Shown: piece by piece, positions 23,336 through 36,485 of the stretch
How positions within the stretch are numbered: the first letter of the stretch is position 1
How the letters are laid out: each line of letters begins with the position of its first letter
Assembly: GCF_014805685.1 (NCBI RefSeq)
Contig: NC_060887.1
Span: forward strand, 15,988,963 to 16,052,962
Direction of reading: 5' to 3'
DNA: 64,000 nt
DNA from: Silurus meridionalis
Taxonomy: Eukaryota > Chordata > Actinopteri > Siluriformes > Siluridae
Made by a program: the position numbers and the translations under genes
Notes under the pieces: generated by a model
The model's input: the letters and a program-made list of their open reading frames with translations, nothing else
Told to the model about the DNA's origin: nothing
Database searches by the model: none

Positions 23336-23685
23336 TAGATTATAAAGCCAAAACTAAATTGTAGTCTTTCCAATATTTCCCTATTGATTAATTTTTTTTA
23401 TCAATTATTTTTTTATTTATCTATATTTTCCGGGCATATAAAAATTATCATGGATTCTTTTGGATATTTCAGACAATATTGCCTATATTAGACAGACAGT
23501 TAAAAAAAATGTCCCCCCTCATGAAGATTATGGACCTCTGAAGAAGTAGATGCCGAACTCGCAAACATCTCGTCCACCAGGGACGTACCAGTACATGTGT
23601 GGAGTTTTGACATTGGACCTTCTGGAGTGTTTAAAGGCTCTGGCATGGAGAAGCTGGTGCTGGATCTGTGATGATCACAAATGTA
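23336..23685. other. Repeat-like DNA between two retroelements, unassigned
   Basis: AT-rich sequence leads into a 150-bp segment (23500-23685) that I could not match to a gene or element. Confidence 0.4.
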
Positions 23686-24967
23686 AACCAGATTGTTTAA
23701 CAAGATTCTGAAAGGTGAGAGGATGCCTGAGGAATGGAGAAGGAGTTTGCTGGTACCGATCTTTAAGAATAAGGGAGATGTGCAGACCTGCAGTAACTAC
23801 AGGGGAATTAAGTTGCTCAGTCACACCATGAAGTTATGGGAAAGAGTAGTGAAAGCCAGACTGAGAGAGGAGGTGACCATCTGTGAGCAACAGTATGGTT
23901 TCATGCTGAGGAAGAGCACCACAGATGCCTTATTTGCTTTGAGAATGTTGATGGAGAAGTATAGAGAAGGACAGAAGGAATTGCATTGTGTGTTTGTGGA
24001 TTTAGAGAAAGCGTACAACAGAGTGCCAAGAGAGGAGTTGTGGTATTGTATGAGGAAGTCAGGTGTGTCAGAGAAGTGTGTGAGGGTGGTGCAGGACATG
24101 TATGAAGACAGTTTGACAGCAGAGAAGTGTGCAGTAGGAAAGACAGACCGGTTTAGGTTGAAGGTTGGACTGCATCAAGGATCGGCCCTTAACCCCCTTT
24201 CCTGTTTGCACTGGTGATGGACAGGTTGACGAACGAGGTCAGACAGGAGTCTCCCTGGACTATGATGTTTGCAGATGATATTGTAATTTGTGGTGAGAGT
24301 AGGTAGCAGGTTGAGAAGAGCCTGGAGAGGTGGAGATATGCGCTGGAGAGAAGGGGAATGAAAGTCAGTAGGAGTAAGTGGGGTCAACAGTGCAAAGTAA
24401 TGGAGAGTGTTTTAAAGAAGTGAAGAAAAGAGTGCAGGCAGGGTGGAGTGGGTGGAGAAGAGTGACAGGAGTGATTTGTGATAGTAGGGTATCTGCAAGA
24501 ATGAAAGGGAAAGTTGATAGGACTGTGGTGAGACCTGCGATGTTGTATGGATTAGAGACAGTGGCATTGAGTAAAAGACAGGAGATGGAGCTGGAGGTAG
24601 CAGAACTGAAGATGCTGAGGTTTTCGTTGGGAGTGACGAGGATGGACAGGATTAGAAATGAGTTTATTAAAGTGACAGGGCATGTAGGATGTTTTGGTGA
24701 CAAAGTGAGGGAGACGAGATTGAGATGGTTTGGACATGTGCAGAGGAGGGACATGAGTTATATTGGTAGAAGAATGCTGAGGATGGAGCCACCAGGTAGG
24801 AGGAAAAGAGGAAGGCCAAGGAGAAGGTTCATGGATGTGGTGAGGGAAGACATGCAGGTAGTTGGTGTGAAAGAGGCGGATGTAGAGGACAGGGTGATAT
24901 GGAGACGGATGATCCGCTGTGGCGACCCCTAATGGGAGCAGCCGAAAGAAGAAGAAGAAGAAGAAGA
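23686..24967 (+). mobile_element. RTE-clade LINE, 5'-truncated copy
   Basis: The open stretches 23693-24217 and 24378-24932 encode reverse transcriptase: MPEEWRRSLLVPIFKNKGDV, YRGIKLLSHTMKLWERV, VFVDLEKAYNRV and, after a frame break, FADDIVIC with the catalytic Asp pair. The C-terminal RWFGHVQRRD region follows. A small deletion at about 24380 removes the segment before STVQSNGEC, and a stop interrupts near 24305. The 3' end (GATCCGCTGTGGCGACCCC, then AATGGGAGCAGCCG) closes with (AAG)n. The endonuclease domain is missing. Confidence 0.9.
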
Positions 24968-25507
24968 TATTTAGGTTTGATATTCAACACTGAGATAATT
25001 AAAGGCTATGTGGTCTTTGGAGAACAACGTCTCAATGTATGAACCAATCATATACATTCTGACTGCATAACAAGCCAAAGGCTTTTATGATGGTTGTATT
25101 AGTTGTTCGAAGCAAATTTCGAGTATTTCTGATCTTTTCTGGAAATATGTATGTAACCAATAAATCGATTAAAAATTGTTCAAATACTGTACATAGATTT
25201 TTACAATCTTAAAACCACTTACTTCCGGCATCACTGTCATGATTGGGCCGCCCTGAGGAAGAGCCAATCAGACATGAGTATTCGCGGAGAAACGGCCCAG
25301 AGTTTCAAAGTATGCGGATTGACAAGTTTGTAATGCGCAGGTGTGTATATGTGTTAGAGATTGCGTTTTTGTATGGAACGCTGATCCTGTTCGGTATCCT
25401 GAGCACACGGATATGCGGTGAGGGGGCGGAGCTGCGCTCGCGCACAGTACAGACACTCACACACAAACTAACTACAATATAATAATAACGTGATTTGGTG
25501 AGAAAAG
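24968..25507. other. Creb3l4 upstream region
   Basis: It has no clear coding exon. CpG content rises from 25220 onward (CCGCCC, GCGGAG, CGCGCACAG), as expected for a promoter and 5' UTR. An open frame at 25243-25482 has a hydrophobic stretch but no recognisable homology and is not accepted. Confidence 0.5.
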
Positions 25508-25641
25508 ATGCGCGAGACGGCGAGTGGAGCAGGACACGGGACACGTACCGGAAGTGTGAGTTACACATCACTACATACATCTGTAATAATGACGAGTTCC
25601 CATTCTGTAGGGTGTTTATACACAACCAGCTGGACATGGTG

Positions 25642-25680
<39 letters not shown>

Positions 25681-25770
25681 AACATTACACACACATACAC
25701 TACATACATCTGTAATAATGACGAGTTCTCATTCTGTAGGGTTTTTATACACAACCAGCTGGACATAGTG

Positions 25771-25807
<37 letters not shown>

Positions 25808-25824
25808 ACTACACACACTAAGTA

Positions 25825-25869
<45 letters not shown>

Positions 25870-26115
25870 AAACACTACATACACACTATAAAGACTACAC
25901 ACACTTTAAACACCACACATATACACACAGTAAACACTACACAAACACACTATGAAGAATGCACAAACACACAATATACCCTACGCATGTATACACACAA
26001 CCACTTGTGTACACTAATACATCCCTCTCAGTGGTGCACTAATAAGTGTGGTACTGTGATTAAGGACACATTCTCTCTCTCTGTCTTACTGAGAAGTGTG
26101 TGTGTGGGTGGGTGG

Positions 26116-26150
<35 letters not shown>

Positions 26151-29100
26151 TGTGTGTATACCCATTATTCACTCACGTTCTCCTTCTGTATGGGTGAGCT
26201 GGAGATAACGGGAGGATCACCGTGTTCCTGTTAACTGAGCGAAGCTCACACACACACACACACACTCATCTCTGTTACACACACAAAACCATAATAATTG
26301 TAAAATCTCACTTATCATGTGACCTTTGACCTTTTCTGCTCTATGTGAATCAGGAATCGAGCGAGGAGGCAGAAAGTGTGTATGTGGAACAGTGTGACAA
26401 AGATATAGTGATAGAAGACAGAGTGTTCATCGCTGATTCTTGTCCTCCATGTGTGTATGAGGGAACAGCGGGATGGGTTCTCCAGCACCAGTCTGTAAGT
26501 GACACACCGCCACTTTAAGTGGCATTAAGTGCGCTCTCACACACACACACACACACCATTGCTTTAATCACCATTAAACACACCACTGCTTTATTTACCA
26601 TCAAACATCCCCCCCGCTTTAATTTCCATTAAACACACCACTGTTTTAATTTCTATTAAACACACACCTCACTGCTTTAATCGGCATTTAAATAATACAG
26701 TGTGTACCATGACATTTTACTCTTAGAATTTTAACGACAGCGAGTCAGAGGATGTTCTTCACACAGTGAACCCAAACGAGGTCTTTAATGAGAGTGACAG
26801 TGGCACTTCTGATGGTTCTGACCCCACCCACTGCTCGAATGTGGATACGTCGACTGTGTATCAGGTCGTATATGACATAAGCGGAATCAGCGGGGATCAA
26901 CAGAAGCAGCAGAAGGTTGATGTTATCTCCATCGAACTCGGTGCGTCCACCATTAATGCATCTTTCTTACTGTTATTTTTTCTTACTTACTATTTTTAAA
27001 TGTGTTTTATTTGGGTTATAGATATTTTTGAATAAAATGCTTAGCATTGTTTGTAGTTGAATAGCTTAATTAATAAGGTGGTGTTAAAAAATATAAGAGG
27101 ATGGTTAATTAATAAGGTGGTGTTAATAAATATACAGTAAGAGTCTTTGAATAAGAGTCACCCTCTTATATTCATCAATACCACCTATTTATTAACACCG
27201 CCTTATTAATAACCACCCTCTTATATTCATTAACACCACCTTATTAATAACAACCCTTTTACTGTATATTCATTAACACCACCTTATTTATTAATACCAT
27301 CTTAGAAATTAACCACATTTTTATATTCATTAACACTGCCTATTTATTAACACCACCTTGTTTATTAACACCGCCTACTTTATAAGGTGGTGTAATTAAT
27401 ATAAAAGGGTGGTTATTATATAAGAAGATGGTGTTAATAAATAGGTGGGGTTAATGAATATAGGGTGGTGGTTTTTAATAAGGCGGGGTTAATAAATAGG
27501 TGATGTAATGAATATAAAAGGGTGGTGATTAATAAGACTGTGTTAATAAATAAGGTGGTGTTAATGTGTGTTCATAATATTACAGATGAATGGAGTTCTC
27601 CAGTGCTTATGTCTGACTCGTGTGTGGTGAACGAGCTGCCAATGGTTTCTGCCATTAAAGTGGAACACACCAATCCAGAGCTCAGCCACTCCCCCTCTGA
27701 ACTTGACCATGCACTTTTCAATCTTAGCCACGCCCCTCACTCCTTCACTGATGGCCTGGTGAGTGGATTAGTGTTTGCTACATCACTTGCTCACAGTGAC
27801 CCTTTAACATGTTAATAATGCTTTTAATATGGTTTTATGATGTTATTACTGTGTTATACTGTGTTAATATTCCAGCTGTATCCGGAACTAAAGCTCACTG
27901 AGGAGGAACAGAAGCTCCTCAGTCAGGAGGGTGTGGCCCTTCCTAACAACTTGCCACTCACAAAGGTACCAACATTCCAGTTACACCCACACTGTAACTG
28001 TAAAAACACTAAATAAGTCACGGTTGTGTCTCAAATCACACATTGCTGTACTAAATTCCAGAGCAGCTGTTTTAAAACCCCTTTTTAAAAAGCTGTAGGA
28101 AATAGCACATGTGCTGTGTCGCCAATCACACACTAAATTACTGTCATTTACCTGCACTGGTTTACACACTGATTAATATAAATGCATGTGGTTTAAAACA
28201 CAGCTTTCATTTGTGTGTGTGTACACACATGTTTGTGTGGATACAGGCGGAGGAGAGAATACTGAAAAAAGTGCGGCGTAAAATTCGTAATAAACAATCA
28301 GCTCAGGACAGCAGACGCCGCAAAAAAGAGTACATCGACGGTCTGGAGAACAGGTGCACTTTATATAAATATTAATAAACAAATAACAAATCAACAATAA
28401 TAATAAAACCTGCGTATGCGTGTGTATGTGTATCAGGGTTGCATCATGTTCCGCACAGAATAAGGAACTTCAGAGAACAGTGGAGCATCTGGAGAAACAC
28501 AACATGTGAGAAACGCACGCACGCACACACAAACATACAAACAAACACACAGAGTCTCATACACTTTTATTTACAATATAGAAACCCAATTCCAATATAA
28601 AACCCCAATTCCAAAAACTCTGGGTCAAAGCTCATTATAATGGACTGGGGCAAAGTGGAAAACTGGTCTGTGGTCAGATGAATTGAAATTAGAAATTTAT
28701 TTTGGAAATCATGGATGCTGCATCCTCCATATTAAAGAGTAGAGGGACCATCCAGCTTTTTATCAGTGCAGAGATCAGACGCCTGCATCTCTGATGGTTG
28801 GCTTTGTAGTAGAAGAGTCCAGTGCTTTATGAAACTAAAAATATGACGAAGAAAATCCAGGACTGTTGAGCAGTTAGAATCCTGTATCAAACACAATTGA
28901 GACAACATTCCTCCCCCAAAACTCCAGCAACTATTCTCTTAAGTTCCCAGATGTATACCATATTTTCCGGACTATAAGCCGCTACTTTTTTCCCCACTCT
29001 TTGAACCCCGCGGCTTAAACAATAAAGCGGCTAATTTATGGATTTTTCCTGTGTTCTGAGCTGCACGGCATCGGGAGAAAAGATTCACCGCACGACGATG

Positions 29101-29725
29101 CCAAAAGATAAATTCTCGAGAGAAATTGTTGTGAAAGGATGGAGGAAGACAGAGAACAATGACTTTCTTGTTAGGCTACTGTTTAGATACAAGCCGTGTA
29201 ACAGACACTGTCTTTCGTTAAAGCCTGTGTAAAGTTCATTTAATTCAGTGTAGGAACCTGCGGCTTATAAACAGATGCGGCTTATTTATGTTCAAAATAA
29301 AAATCTTTGTCAAATTCAGTGGGTATTAGGGTGTGCTTAATAGTCCGGTAATTACGGTACTGACTGTTGTTAAAAGAAGAGGGGATGCTATACAGTAGCA
29401 TAAACATGGACCTGTCCCAACTTCTTTAAAATGTGTTGTAGCCCTTAAATTCAGAATTGCTTTATTCTTTTCTCAAACTGGTACATTTACTTAATGTAAT
29501 CATTTTATATATTTTTATGTTCTTTTCTGAATACCTTGTGGGTTTATGACATTTACAAATCATTGCATTAGACAGCGTCCCAACTTTGTTAGGATTTGGG
29601 TTGCAAAAGTGTGTGTAATAAATTATAAATGTAGGTCTTTATCAGTTTACTAGATCAGTATGATGTTTGGCAGAGAAATTAGCAGTGTCTGTTTGTCTGT
29701 GTGCACACTGCTTTGGGTGTGTGTG

Positions 29726-29759
<34 letters not shown>

Positions 29760-30617
29760 CATGGGTGCGTTTGTTTTTCTGTGTGTCTGTGTCTATATGT
29801 ATGTGTGTGTGTTTAGGTCTCTGTTAACACAGCTGAGGAAGTTACAGTCTCTGGTGAAACAGACGGCGAGTAAAGCGGCTCAGACCAGCACCTGCATCGT
29901 GGTCAGTGCATTTCATTATAATTTCCGTGTTAAAGGATAATCACTAAATGAATGCTAATAAATAATTTATGTCTAACTTGCTAATTCTGCTTCAGCATGA
30001 TAGCTAAATGAAATTTTCTGTGTTAAGAACAGGGGTTAGTGAATAAATAATGGAATTATTTACGTTGCTGATCACAAAGTTTTTTTCTTTTTTCAGATTT
30101 TGCTCTTCTCTTTAACCTTGATTATTTTCCCAAGTTTCCGTCCATTCAGTCTGAGCACTCAAGCTTCAGATAGCACGTACACGCCCACTGGAGGTATGGC
30201 TTCTGATTAGCATTTAACAATCGGCTCATCACTTTGATTGGACTAGAACACTCATATTTCTGTAATAAATTCAGGATTCTGTTTTTTCCCCTCTGTGAAG
30301 TAATTTCCAGAAACATCCTAAACGATGAAGCATCTCCTCTTGTCCCATCTGAGAATGCAGAAGATGATAAATCCCTCCTTACTGAGTTCCAATCAGTGGT
30401 GGAGATGCAGCGAGGGGAGAACTATGACACAGATGACTCAAACAGAGATGACAGGCTACAGGAAATACTGCTTCAGGAGGATACACAGAAAGGAAACGAC
30501 TCTGCGACAGAGGAAAATGGGAAGGAGATAGTAAACATCAACTTGCAGTCTCCTCCAGCAGGGGGTGCTGTGGTGGATGTCGATGCAACTAAACCTGCTC
30601 ATGCTGACGAAATGTAG
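25508..30617 (+). CDS. creb3l4: CREB3-like protein 4, ER-anchored bZIP transcription factor
   Basis: Ten exons: 25508-25555, 26354-26494, 26727-26940, 27586-27758, 27876-27965, 28247-28353, 28437-28505, 29817-29901, 30097-30193 and 30301-30617. All phases agree, giving 446 residues. A bZIP basic region ([20 protein letters not shown], about residues 229-248) is followed by a leucine zipper across exons 7-8. A membrane segment ([17 protein letters not shown], about 306-322) comes next, then a lumenal tail starting ISRNIL and ending ADEM. These details match CREB3L4 rather than its paralogues. The family is held in the ER, cut by site-1/site-2 proteases after transport, and its N-terminal half enters the nucleus. 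RNIL fits a site-1 RxxL motif (inference). Exon 1 and its ATG are the least certain part. A poly(A) signal lies near 30893. Confidence 0.9.
25570..25805 (+). repeat. 130-bp tandem duplication with GT microsatellites
   Basis: The segment containing ACATCTGTAATAATGACGAG occurs at about 25576 and again at about 25706. Each copy ends in a GT run (25645-25675 and 25771-25804). It lies in intron 1 of creb3l4. A CA tract follows at 25830-25866. Confidence 0.9.
26540..26700 (+). repeat. Minisatellite, about 33-bp unit, creb3l4 intron 2
   Basis: Four to five imperfect units of the form 'cactgctttaat..ccattaaacacac' occur between exons 2 and 3. Confidence 0.75.
27060..27570. repeat. Bidirectional minisatellite, creb3l4 intron 3
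   Basis: Units of about 20-25 bp containing AATAAGGTGGTGTTAAT occur in the forward direction at 27070-27130 and 27380-27570. They occur in the reverse complement (ATTAACACCACCTTATT) at 27155-27375. The intron could fold into long imperfect hairpins. Confidence 0.85.
28570..29610. mobile_element. Nested DNA-transposon-like repeats, creb3l4 intron 7
   Basis: An inner element has inverted ends TACCATATTTTCCGGACTAT at about 28957 and the complement of TACCGTAATTACCGGACTAT ending at about 29360. An outer decayed repeat begins with 'aacccaattccaatat' near 28582 and ends with 'cccaactttgttaggatttgggttgca' near 29605. A small frame at 29038-29232 lies in the inner element and is not a recognised gene. 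Confidence 0.6.
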
Positions 30618-31253
30618 TAACATGAAGTTCTAATTTTATTCATGGACGCTAATGGGCCATGTCCCAAATCAGTCGCACTATACACAGGTACGTTAGTAGT
30701 TGCACTACTGGGACAGAGCAGCTAGGATGGCTGGTATGACTTCTTTTTTAATATTGGTGGGTGTATCTGTTAAGACACTATCTCAGTGCTGTAGTGCACA
30801 TTGTGTTTGCTTAGGACAGTGGGTGGGCTGTGTCTCTAATCACCAGTTTGGAATTGAGGTTTTTCTGTTCTGTTTAACGTCTTTATTTTCTATAATAAAC
30901 ATCACGATGTCAAACGTGTTTGTGTGTGTGCAATCTTCTAGTTTGTTTGTTGATTTTGAGAGGGAGGCCTGAGTACACTGATCAGGGTTCCAACGGCTCA
31001 TGGAATTTTTTAGATATTTGCATTTCAGTAGAAATATCAATATCATAAAATAAGTATAAATAGCGATAAAATATAAAAAATAACAATTCAATATGGAATA
31101 TAAAACAATATATACATTTAAAAAATACAAATATTAAAAAAGTTAAATAAACATTAGAACTTACAAGAATTTAGGTAAATAATAAACTCATCTGACTCTG
31201 TGTCAGAAGAGTAGAAAGCAACACTAACAACATTTATCAAATTCCTTAACTAT

Positions 31254-31270
31254 TTTCTTTCTTTCTTTTT

Positions 31271-31302
<32 letters not shown>

Positions 31303-31328
31303 TTTTTCTTTCTTTCTTTCTTTCTTTT
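31254..31328 (+). repeat. (CTTT)n microsatellite
   Basis: An almost uninterrupted CTTT repeat. Confidence 0.95.
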
Positions 31329-31944
31329 TGACCAAAGCTTTTAATGACTCCCTCAGCTCTGCTTTGTCCGGCTGTTCCATTGAATATTTCCTGCTTAGGG
31401 TTTCATACGTCTTGCAGGATGCTGAACAGAGCGAAAATATATTATTAGCAACATTAAATTAAATGTGTAATCCAATGTCTAAAAGTGTACATAATAACAT
31501 CTAAAATATATTAAAAAAATCTGGACAAGCATCAACAAACTCACAAAACTGCTTCAGAAGGTGTGAGGTCACCGTTTTGGTTGTGCGGGGAATTTACCCT
31601 GTAAAGAGGAGCAATCCAGACATGATTACACATTTTTACATTATTATTAATAAACTTTGTATTCATTTAATTGTTATATTGTAGTTTTTAGTGATTTACA
31701 ACACATCCAGCTTTTTCCCTCCCATTAGGAACAGAGCAGACATCTAACACCTTTCACTCACAACATATGAAAGGCATTCCTTATTTTCCGTAAAATATCA
31801 CGGTTTCCTGAGTATGTCTGCTTACTTGAGTTACATGGTTGTTTGCGGATGTTGTGTAACCTGGGTCACTTTTTATCTGCATACATCCAATAAACAATTA
31901 AGTGGGAGTTTACTGTTTCCTAATCTTTCCGGATTCTGCTCTGT

Positions 31945-32220
31945 TCATGCAGTGTGGTGTTAAAATTAGACGACAGAAAGGTTAAATGTAAAGTTTGTAA
32001 AACAACTATCGAGCATACACCAAATAATTGAGAGGGAGCACATTGCAGAACCACAGTAAAAACCATGCTACCCCTATGCAGCTGAAAGTAGCATCATCTT
32101 TGGCCCAAGTGCCCATCACTACTCTACTGCAGCCTCCCCATATAGCTTCAACAGAAAAGCAGTCAGCCAATGAATCCACTCCCACCTCCAGCCATGACAG
32201 CAGTGTGAGACACAGTTGAG
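31945..32220 (+). pseudogene. BED zinc-finger fragment, probably from a hAT transposase
   Basis: A frame reads through Lys-Cys-x-x-Cys (KVKCKVCKTT) and then, after a stop, an EGAH..RTTVKTMLP-like segment as in BED fingers. No catalytic part or termini were found. Confidence 0.35.
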
Positions 32221-33032
32221 CACGTCTCGACTTAACACCAGTAAAAACCCTGGAGGCTGAAATCTTGTGGTGCCTTAAGCTTGTTGAGTCCCTCTCGTCA
32301 TACAGATTATCAGAACAAATTTTTATATAGCTATAACTTTAGCTAGCTAGTTCTAATTAAAACATTTTTAAGTGTAGCCTATGTTAGATAGCATAAGTGG
32401 TCACTGACATTATTCAAATTGTAGTTAATTAGGTTGCGAGCTAATTACTGTTAACTTGTTAATACAGTTTCAATCAATGTTGTATTTGATGTTTAGGATA
32501 ATTGAAAAGATTGACAAGGCACTTGCAAATGGCTAGTACCCTGTTTTTCTGTTCATTTTAGGTCATGGAAATTCAGCTTTTTAGTCAGTGAAAGTCAGGG
32601 AAAAGTCAGGGTCAGGTTAATTTGGCTTAGAGTAAGATCCATGACTGATGTAATGAATGAATAAATGAAGTGACATGATCACAATCGGTCTGAAAGCGGC
32701 ACTCTAACGGTATTTGATGACCACTATGGAGCACTGTGAAGAATCATACTGATTTTTCAGCTGGAGAGAGTTACAGTGAAATTACTCCTCCCCAAATCAT
32801 ACCTTCTTCCCAAATCCTAATAGGTATATTTTGAGAAAGTTGTGCTCTATTTTGTACAGAGACAAAAGAAAAGGAATGAAACAGGTGGTTAATGTTAATT
32901 TTCTTTTTTTTTTGTGTGTGTTGTGTTTTTATTCAGGTTTTGTAACACTTGACATTGAACTGGATTCAGGAAATCTGATTTCATTAGACTCTCATTGGCT
33001 GTTTCAGATGAGTAAAATTAAGAATGATTTTT

Positions 33033-33160
<128 letters not shown>

Positions 33161-33554
33161 TGGTGTGGCGTGGCATTCCTGGGGTAGAGAAAGTATAAAC
33201 CTTGCTATACAGAGTTAAAATAAAGCCTTCAGTTGCTCACACTTGATTCAATGAGGTGTCAGTGTTAGATAAAGGAATAAAAAAACTTTATTAAAACTAG
33301 CCATAAAAATTCAAGTAAAAACAATGTACATCACACACACTGAACATCTTATCATAAGGAATCACATTCAGAAACAGTGTGTACATAAGAATGTGTAGGC
33401 ACTGAAATCTCTCACACACACACACACACTCAGAGAAAACATGCATACTCACATGGTTACAAAGACACTTTAGCAGCCTTATTTCTGCCACGCACACATA
33501 CATACACACGGACACATACACTCTTTAGCAGCTTGGGAGAACACACAGTCAGTG

Positions 33555-35671
33555 TCACAGTCTCTTGACATTGCGTTTGCTCTGTGCGCTGCCTGGTAAC
33601 AGCTGGCTCCGGCCCTTCCTGCGGGAGTGCATGTTGGGAAGGCGTGTGCAGTCTGCCGAGCCATGATAGGTTCGCAGACAGAAAGTGCAGAAATGGAACA
33701 CACACTCGCTCCAGCTACACACACCTTCAGCCTTTACAGAGTTACAGCGAGCGGGACGCTCACACCGGGGACATGGACGGAGACATTCGTCACTGAACAG
33801 TGTCTTTGCAACCTGATGGCGAGGGGAGACACAAATAAAAATGCATTTTAACTTAATGTTGGTGTGTAGCTTTCAGTACCATATGTAGTAGCAAATATCT
33901 AAACTTTGACACACACATTTTCAAAACCTAGAGTCAAGTATGCTAGAGAAAGTATGTTACAGTGCTACCGAGTTTGTACACACACCTGCAGGAACTGTTG
34001 GCGTTTCATGGAGGGTGGAGTGTGTGCATGGGTGCCGTTAGTTGCAGGAGTGAGTGTGTGAGCACTGGGCGTTTTAGCCTGAGCTTGAACACTGCCAAGA
34101 GCCGAGCGACACGCCAGGGTTAACCGCGTCTCTGCATCCACCACTCGAGCAGCTCCACCCATCTGAAACACACACCAGTAGTAACATTTGACCACACAAA
34201 CACAGGTTTCAACAACTAACGGCACTCACCTCCAGTACGCGTTTCTGCTCTCGTTCATACATTCTCCTTCTGCGATTTGCCTTCCTGTCCTGCAGGATTA
34301 TATCGCTCCAGGAGTCACACACCTGAGTACACCTGCTCACACAGAGTTAAAAGTACTGAATCGGTTTCGCCTAACTTCTCTGATCTGTGTTTAAAACTTA
34401 TTTGTAACAATTTACTATTCCTCCTGTACATCTCTGCGTGTATGTATGTGTGCGTGTTAGCGCGTGCCTCACATTTGCAAGTCTTTGGCAGAGAGCAGCT
34501 GCAGGATGGAGGAAAGGATGTGGTGCAGATTCCTCATGTGAAGCTCACTGAGAACATCCACCTTACCTAAACCCATCTTCCGGCCAATCAAGTGAGAGAG
34601 CGGCAGGTGCGTTATGATTGGATGGTCAAGGTCATGTGAGAGGTTTAGGCATGTGCTGATTGACCGCTCAAGGTCATGTGAGAGAGTAAAGGAGCGGCTT
34701 AGAGCCTCCATGGCTTGCAATGCAGGAGTGAGCGACAGATCATGTTGAGTCACCCTAAGAGGCGGAGTCTCTGCAAACACCTCTTCCTCCAACTTTAGGC
34801 CCTGCCCATTCATGCACCAAACTTTGACCTCATCATCTGATTGTGAGCCCTCCCTGAGTGTGGACAGTCTGTGTTGGTGATCAAGTCTGGAGCGGCGGTG
34901 GTCTCGGCCGAGTGTAACCCGTGATGCACCGTCCTGGAATGAACAGTCATCACCACCATCCTCTAAGCCATCCAATCGCAGTGAACCAAAGCCACTGTCC
35001 TCAGACATGTTCAGTCCGGAGAGAGGAGTGTGTGAAGGAGTACTCAACACGCTCAGGCTCTCAGACAGATCAGCCGCTAGACGGGTCACAGGGGTCTGGA
35101 AGCCTTCTCGTCCCCGCTGCATCTCCGGTGTCTCAGACGGCAACAGGCCCGAGATGATGCTTTCATCCAAGTCAGGCTCAGACAAAGGGGGGCTTGCCTC
35201 ATCCTTCCCGTCCTCCAGCGTGGACGTAACAGCCTGAGAGAACATCAGACGGCGCTTCATGCAGACCAAGGCTCCTGCGTCTGACCTGAGCGTGCTGAAA
35301 GAGAGCGGGCCACTAAGGAGGACATCCGGAGACTCTGCCTCTCCTTGTGTGCACGCATCCCTGCAGCCCAGTGTCCTGGACACACTCATCTTCATGTCAG
35401 TAAAGGATTTGGATGTGAGGATACGTCTGCGCAGAGACACATCTTTCTTGGTCAGTTTGGGAGTCTCACACCATTGCGGGTGAGATGGGTATTGACTGTC
35501 TCTCCCCCGTCTCTGAGAGCTGGACAAGTTCTCCTTCTGCGTGTCCACAATGCTGAAGTGGACACTCTCCTTCCCATATGTCCTGGTGTCATCGCCATGC
35601 GAGTAAGTGTGTGAGCTCACAGGATTGGTGAAAGATGGATTTCTGGACCCAGCCTTCACTGTCCATGTCTC
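33555..35671 (-). CDS. fbxo43: F-box protein 43 (Emi2/Erp1), meiotic APC/C inhibitor; 5' end unresolved
   Basis: Minus-strand exons are 34473-35671, 34230-34332, 33986-34162 and 33555-33812, 578 codons in frame. The first exon has ETPKLTKKDVSLRRR, an EDSGFGSL acidic motif, RLSTLRE, and an F-box beginning IGRKMGLGKVDVLSELHMRN. Next come WSDIILQDRKANRRRR and RSALGSVQAQAKTP. The last exon has the Cys-rich zinc-binding region (CPRC, CSWSEC, HFCTFC, YHGSADC) and LPGSAQSKRNVKRL, ending in the Arg-Leu tail that docks on the APC/C. This fits FBXO43 rather than FBXO5. The protein keeps eggs arrested at metaphase II. An in-frame TAG lies just before 35671, next to a possible acceptor (ACTAG), so the start codon is probably in an unseen upstream exon. 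Poly(A) signal on the minus strand: 33287-33292. Confidence 0.92.
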
Positions 35672-35840
35672 CTAGTTAGGATCCTTACAACTAGTGGAGA
35701 CAGGTATGAGTCTCACACTCCTGCTGGGACAAAATTATAAACACATTCAATTTTATAGAAAAAAAACGTTTATACTAAAAATAATTTTTTTAATAGAATA
35801 TGTATAGTAGTTTCATCAATGACAAAATAAGCTGGTTTAC

Positions 35841-35871
<31 letters not shown>

Positions 35872-36416
35872 ATTCTGTTTTACAACACATTCATAAAACA
35901 AAACACATCCACACAACACTCATTCAACACAACACTCATTCAACACACTGCATTACCTGGTCCCCTACATCCGGGCGTCGAGCAAAACCCTAGACAACCC
36001 TCATCTCGTGCGTGTGCGTGTGTTGCAGAAGGAGATCAGGAAGACAGAGTTAAGGTGAGTGAAGTGTGAGGAGCAGTGTGACAGAACTGTTTCCGGTGCT
36101 CGGGGGATTTTGAATGAAAGCAGCACTGATGAGAAGAATTACGGCTCGCTGTTGCCATGGTTCCAGAACGCGTACTCCACAGACAGTTCCTCCCCTGCGC
36201 GTGAGCTCCACCGTTTAAATCGCCGCGCGCGAAAAACAGCACCGAACGCGGCAAATATACGCGCGCGCACGCGCAACATTGCGTGAAATAAAACGAGCCT
36301 AATTTATCATTAAAAGTAAAACATCCGGTTTTTCATTTACAAGGACTTTAATACAATTAAAAATACAAACATCACCCCGTGTTCAAGTATAATTCTTACA
36401 TTTCTCGAACAGTATC

Positions 36417-36485
<69 letters not shown>

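Noticed and set aside
25243..25482. 79-codon frame upstream of creb3l4 with a hydrophobic segment
   Set aside because: It cannot be spliced in frame to exon 2 by visible sites and matches nothing I recognise. It is more likely 5' UTR or promoter.
34921..35614. Plus-strand frames opposite fbxo43 exon 1
   Set aside because: They are shadows of the long fbxo43 exon and have no independent features.
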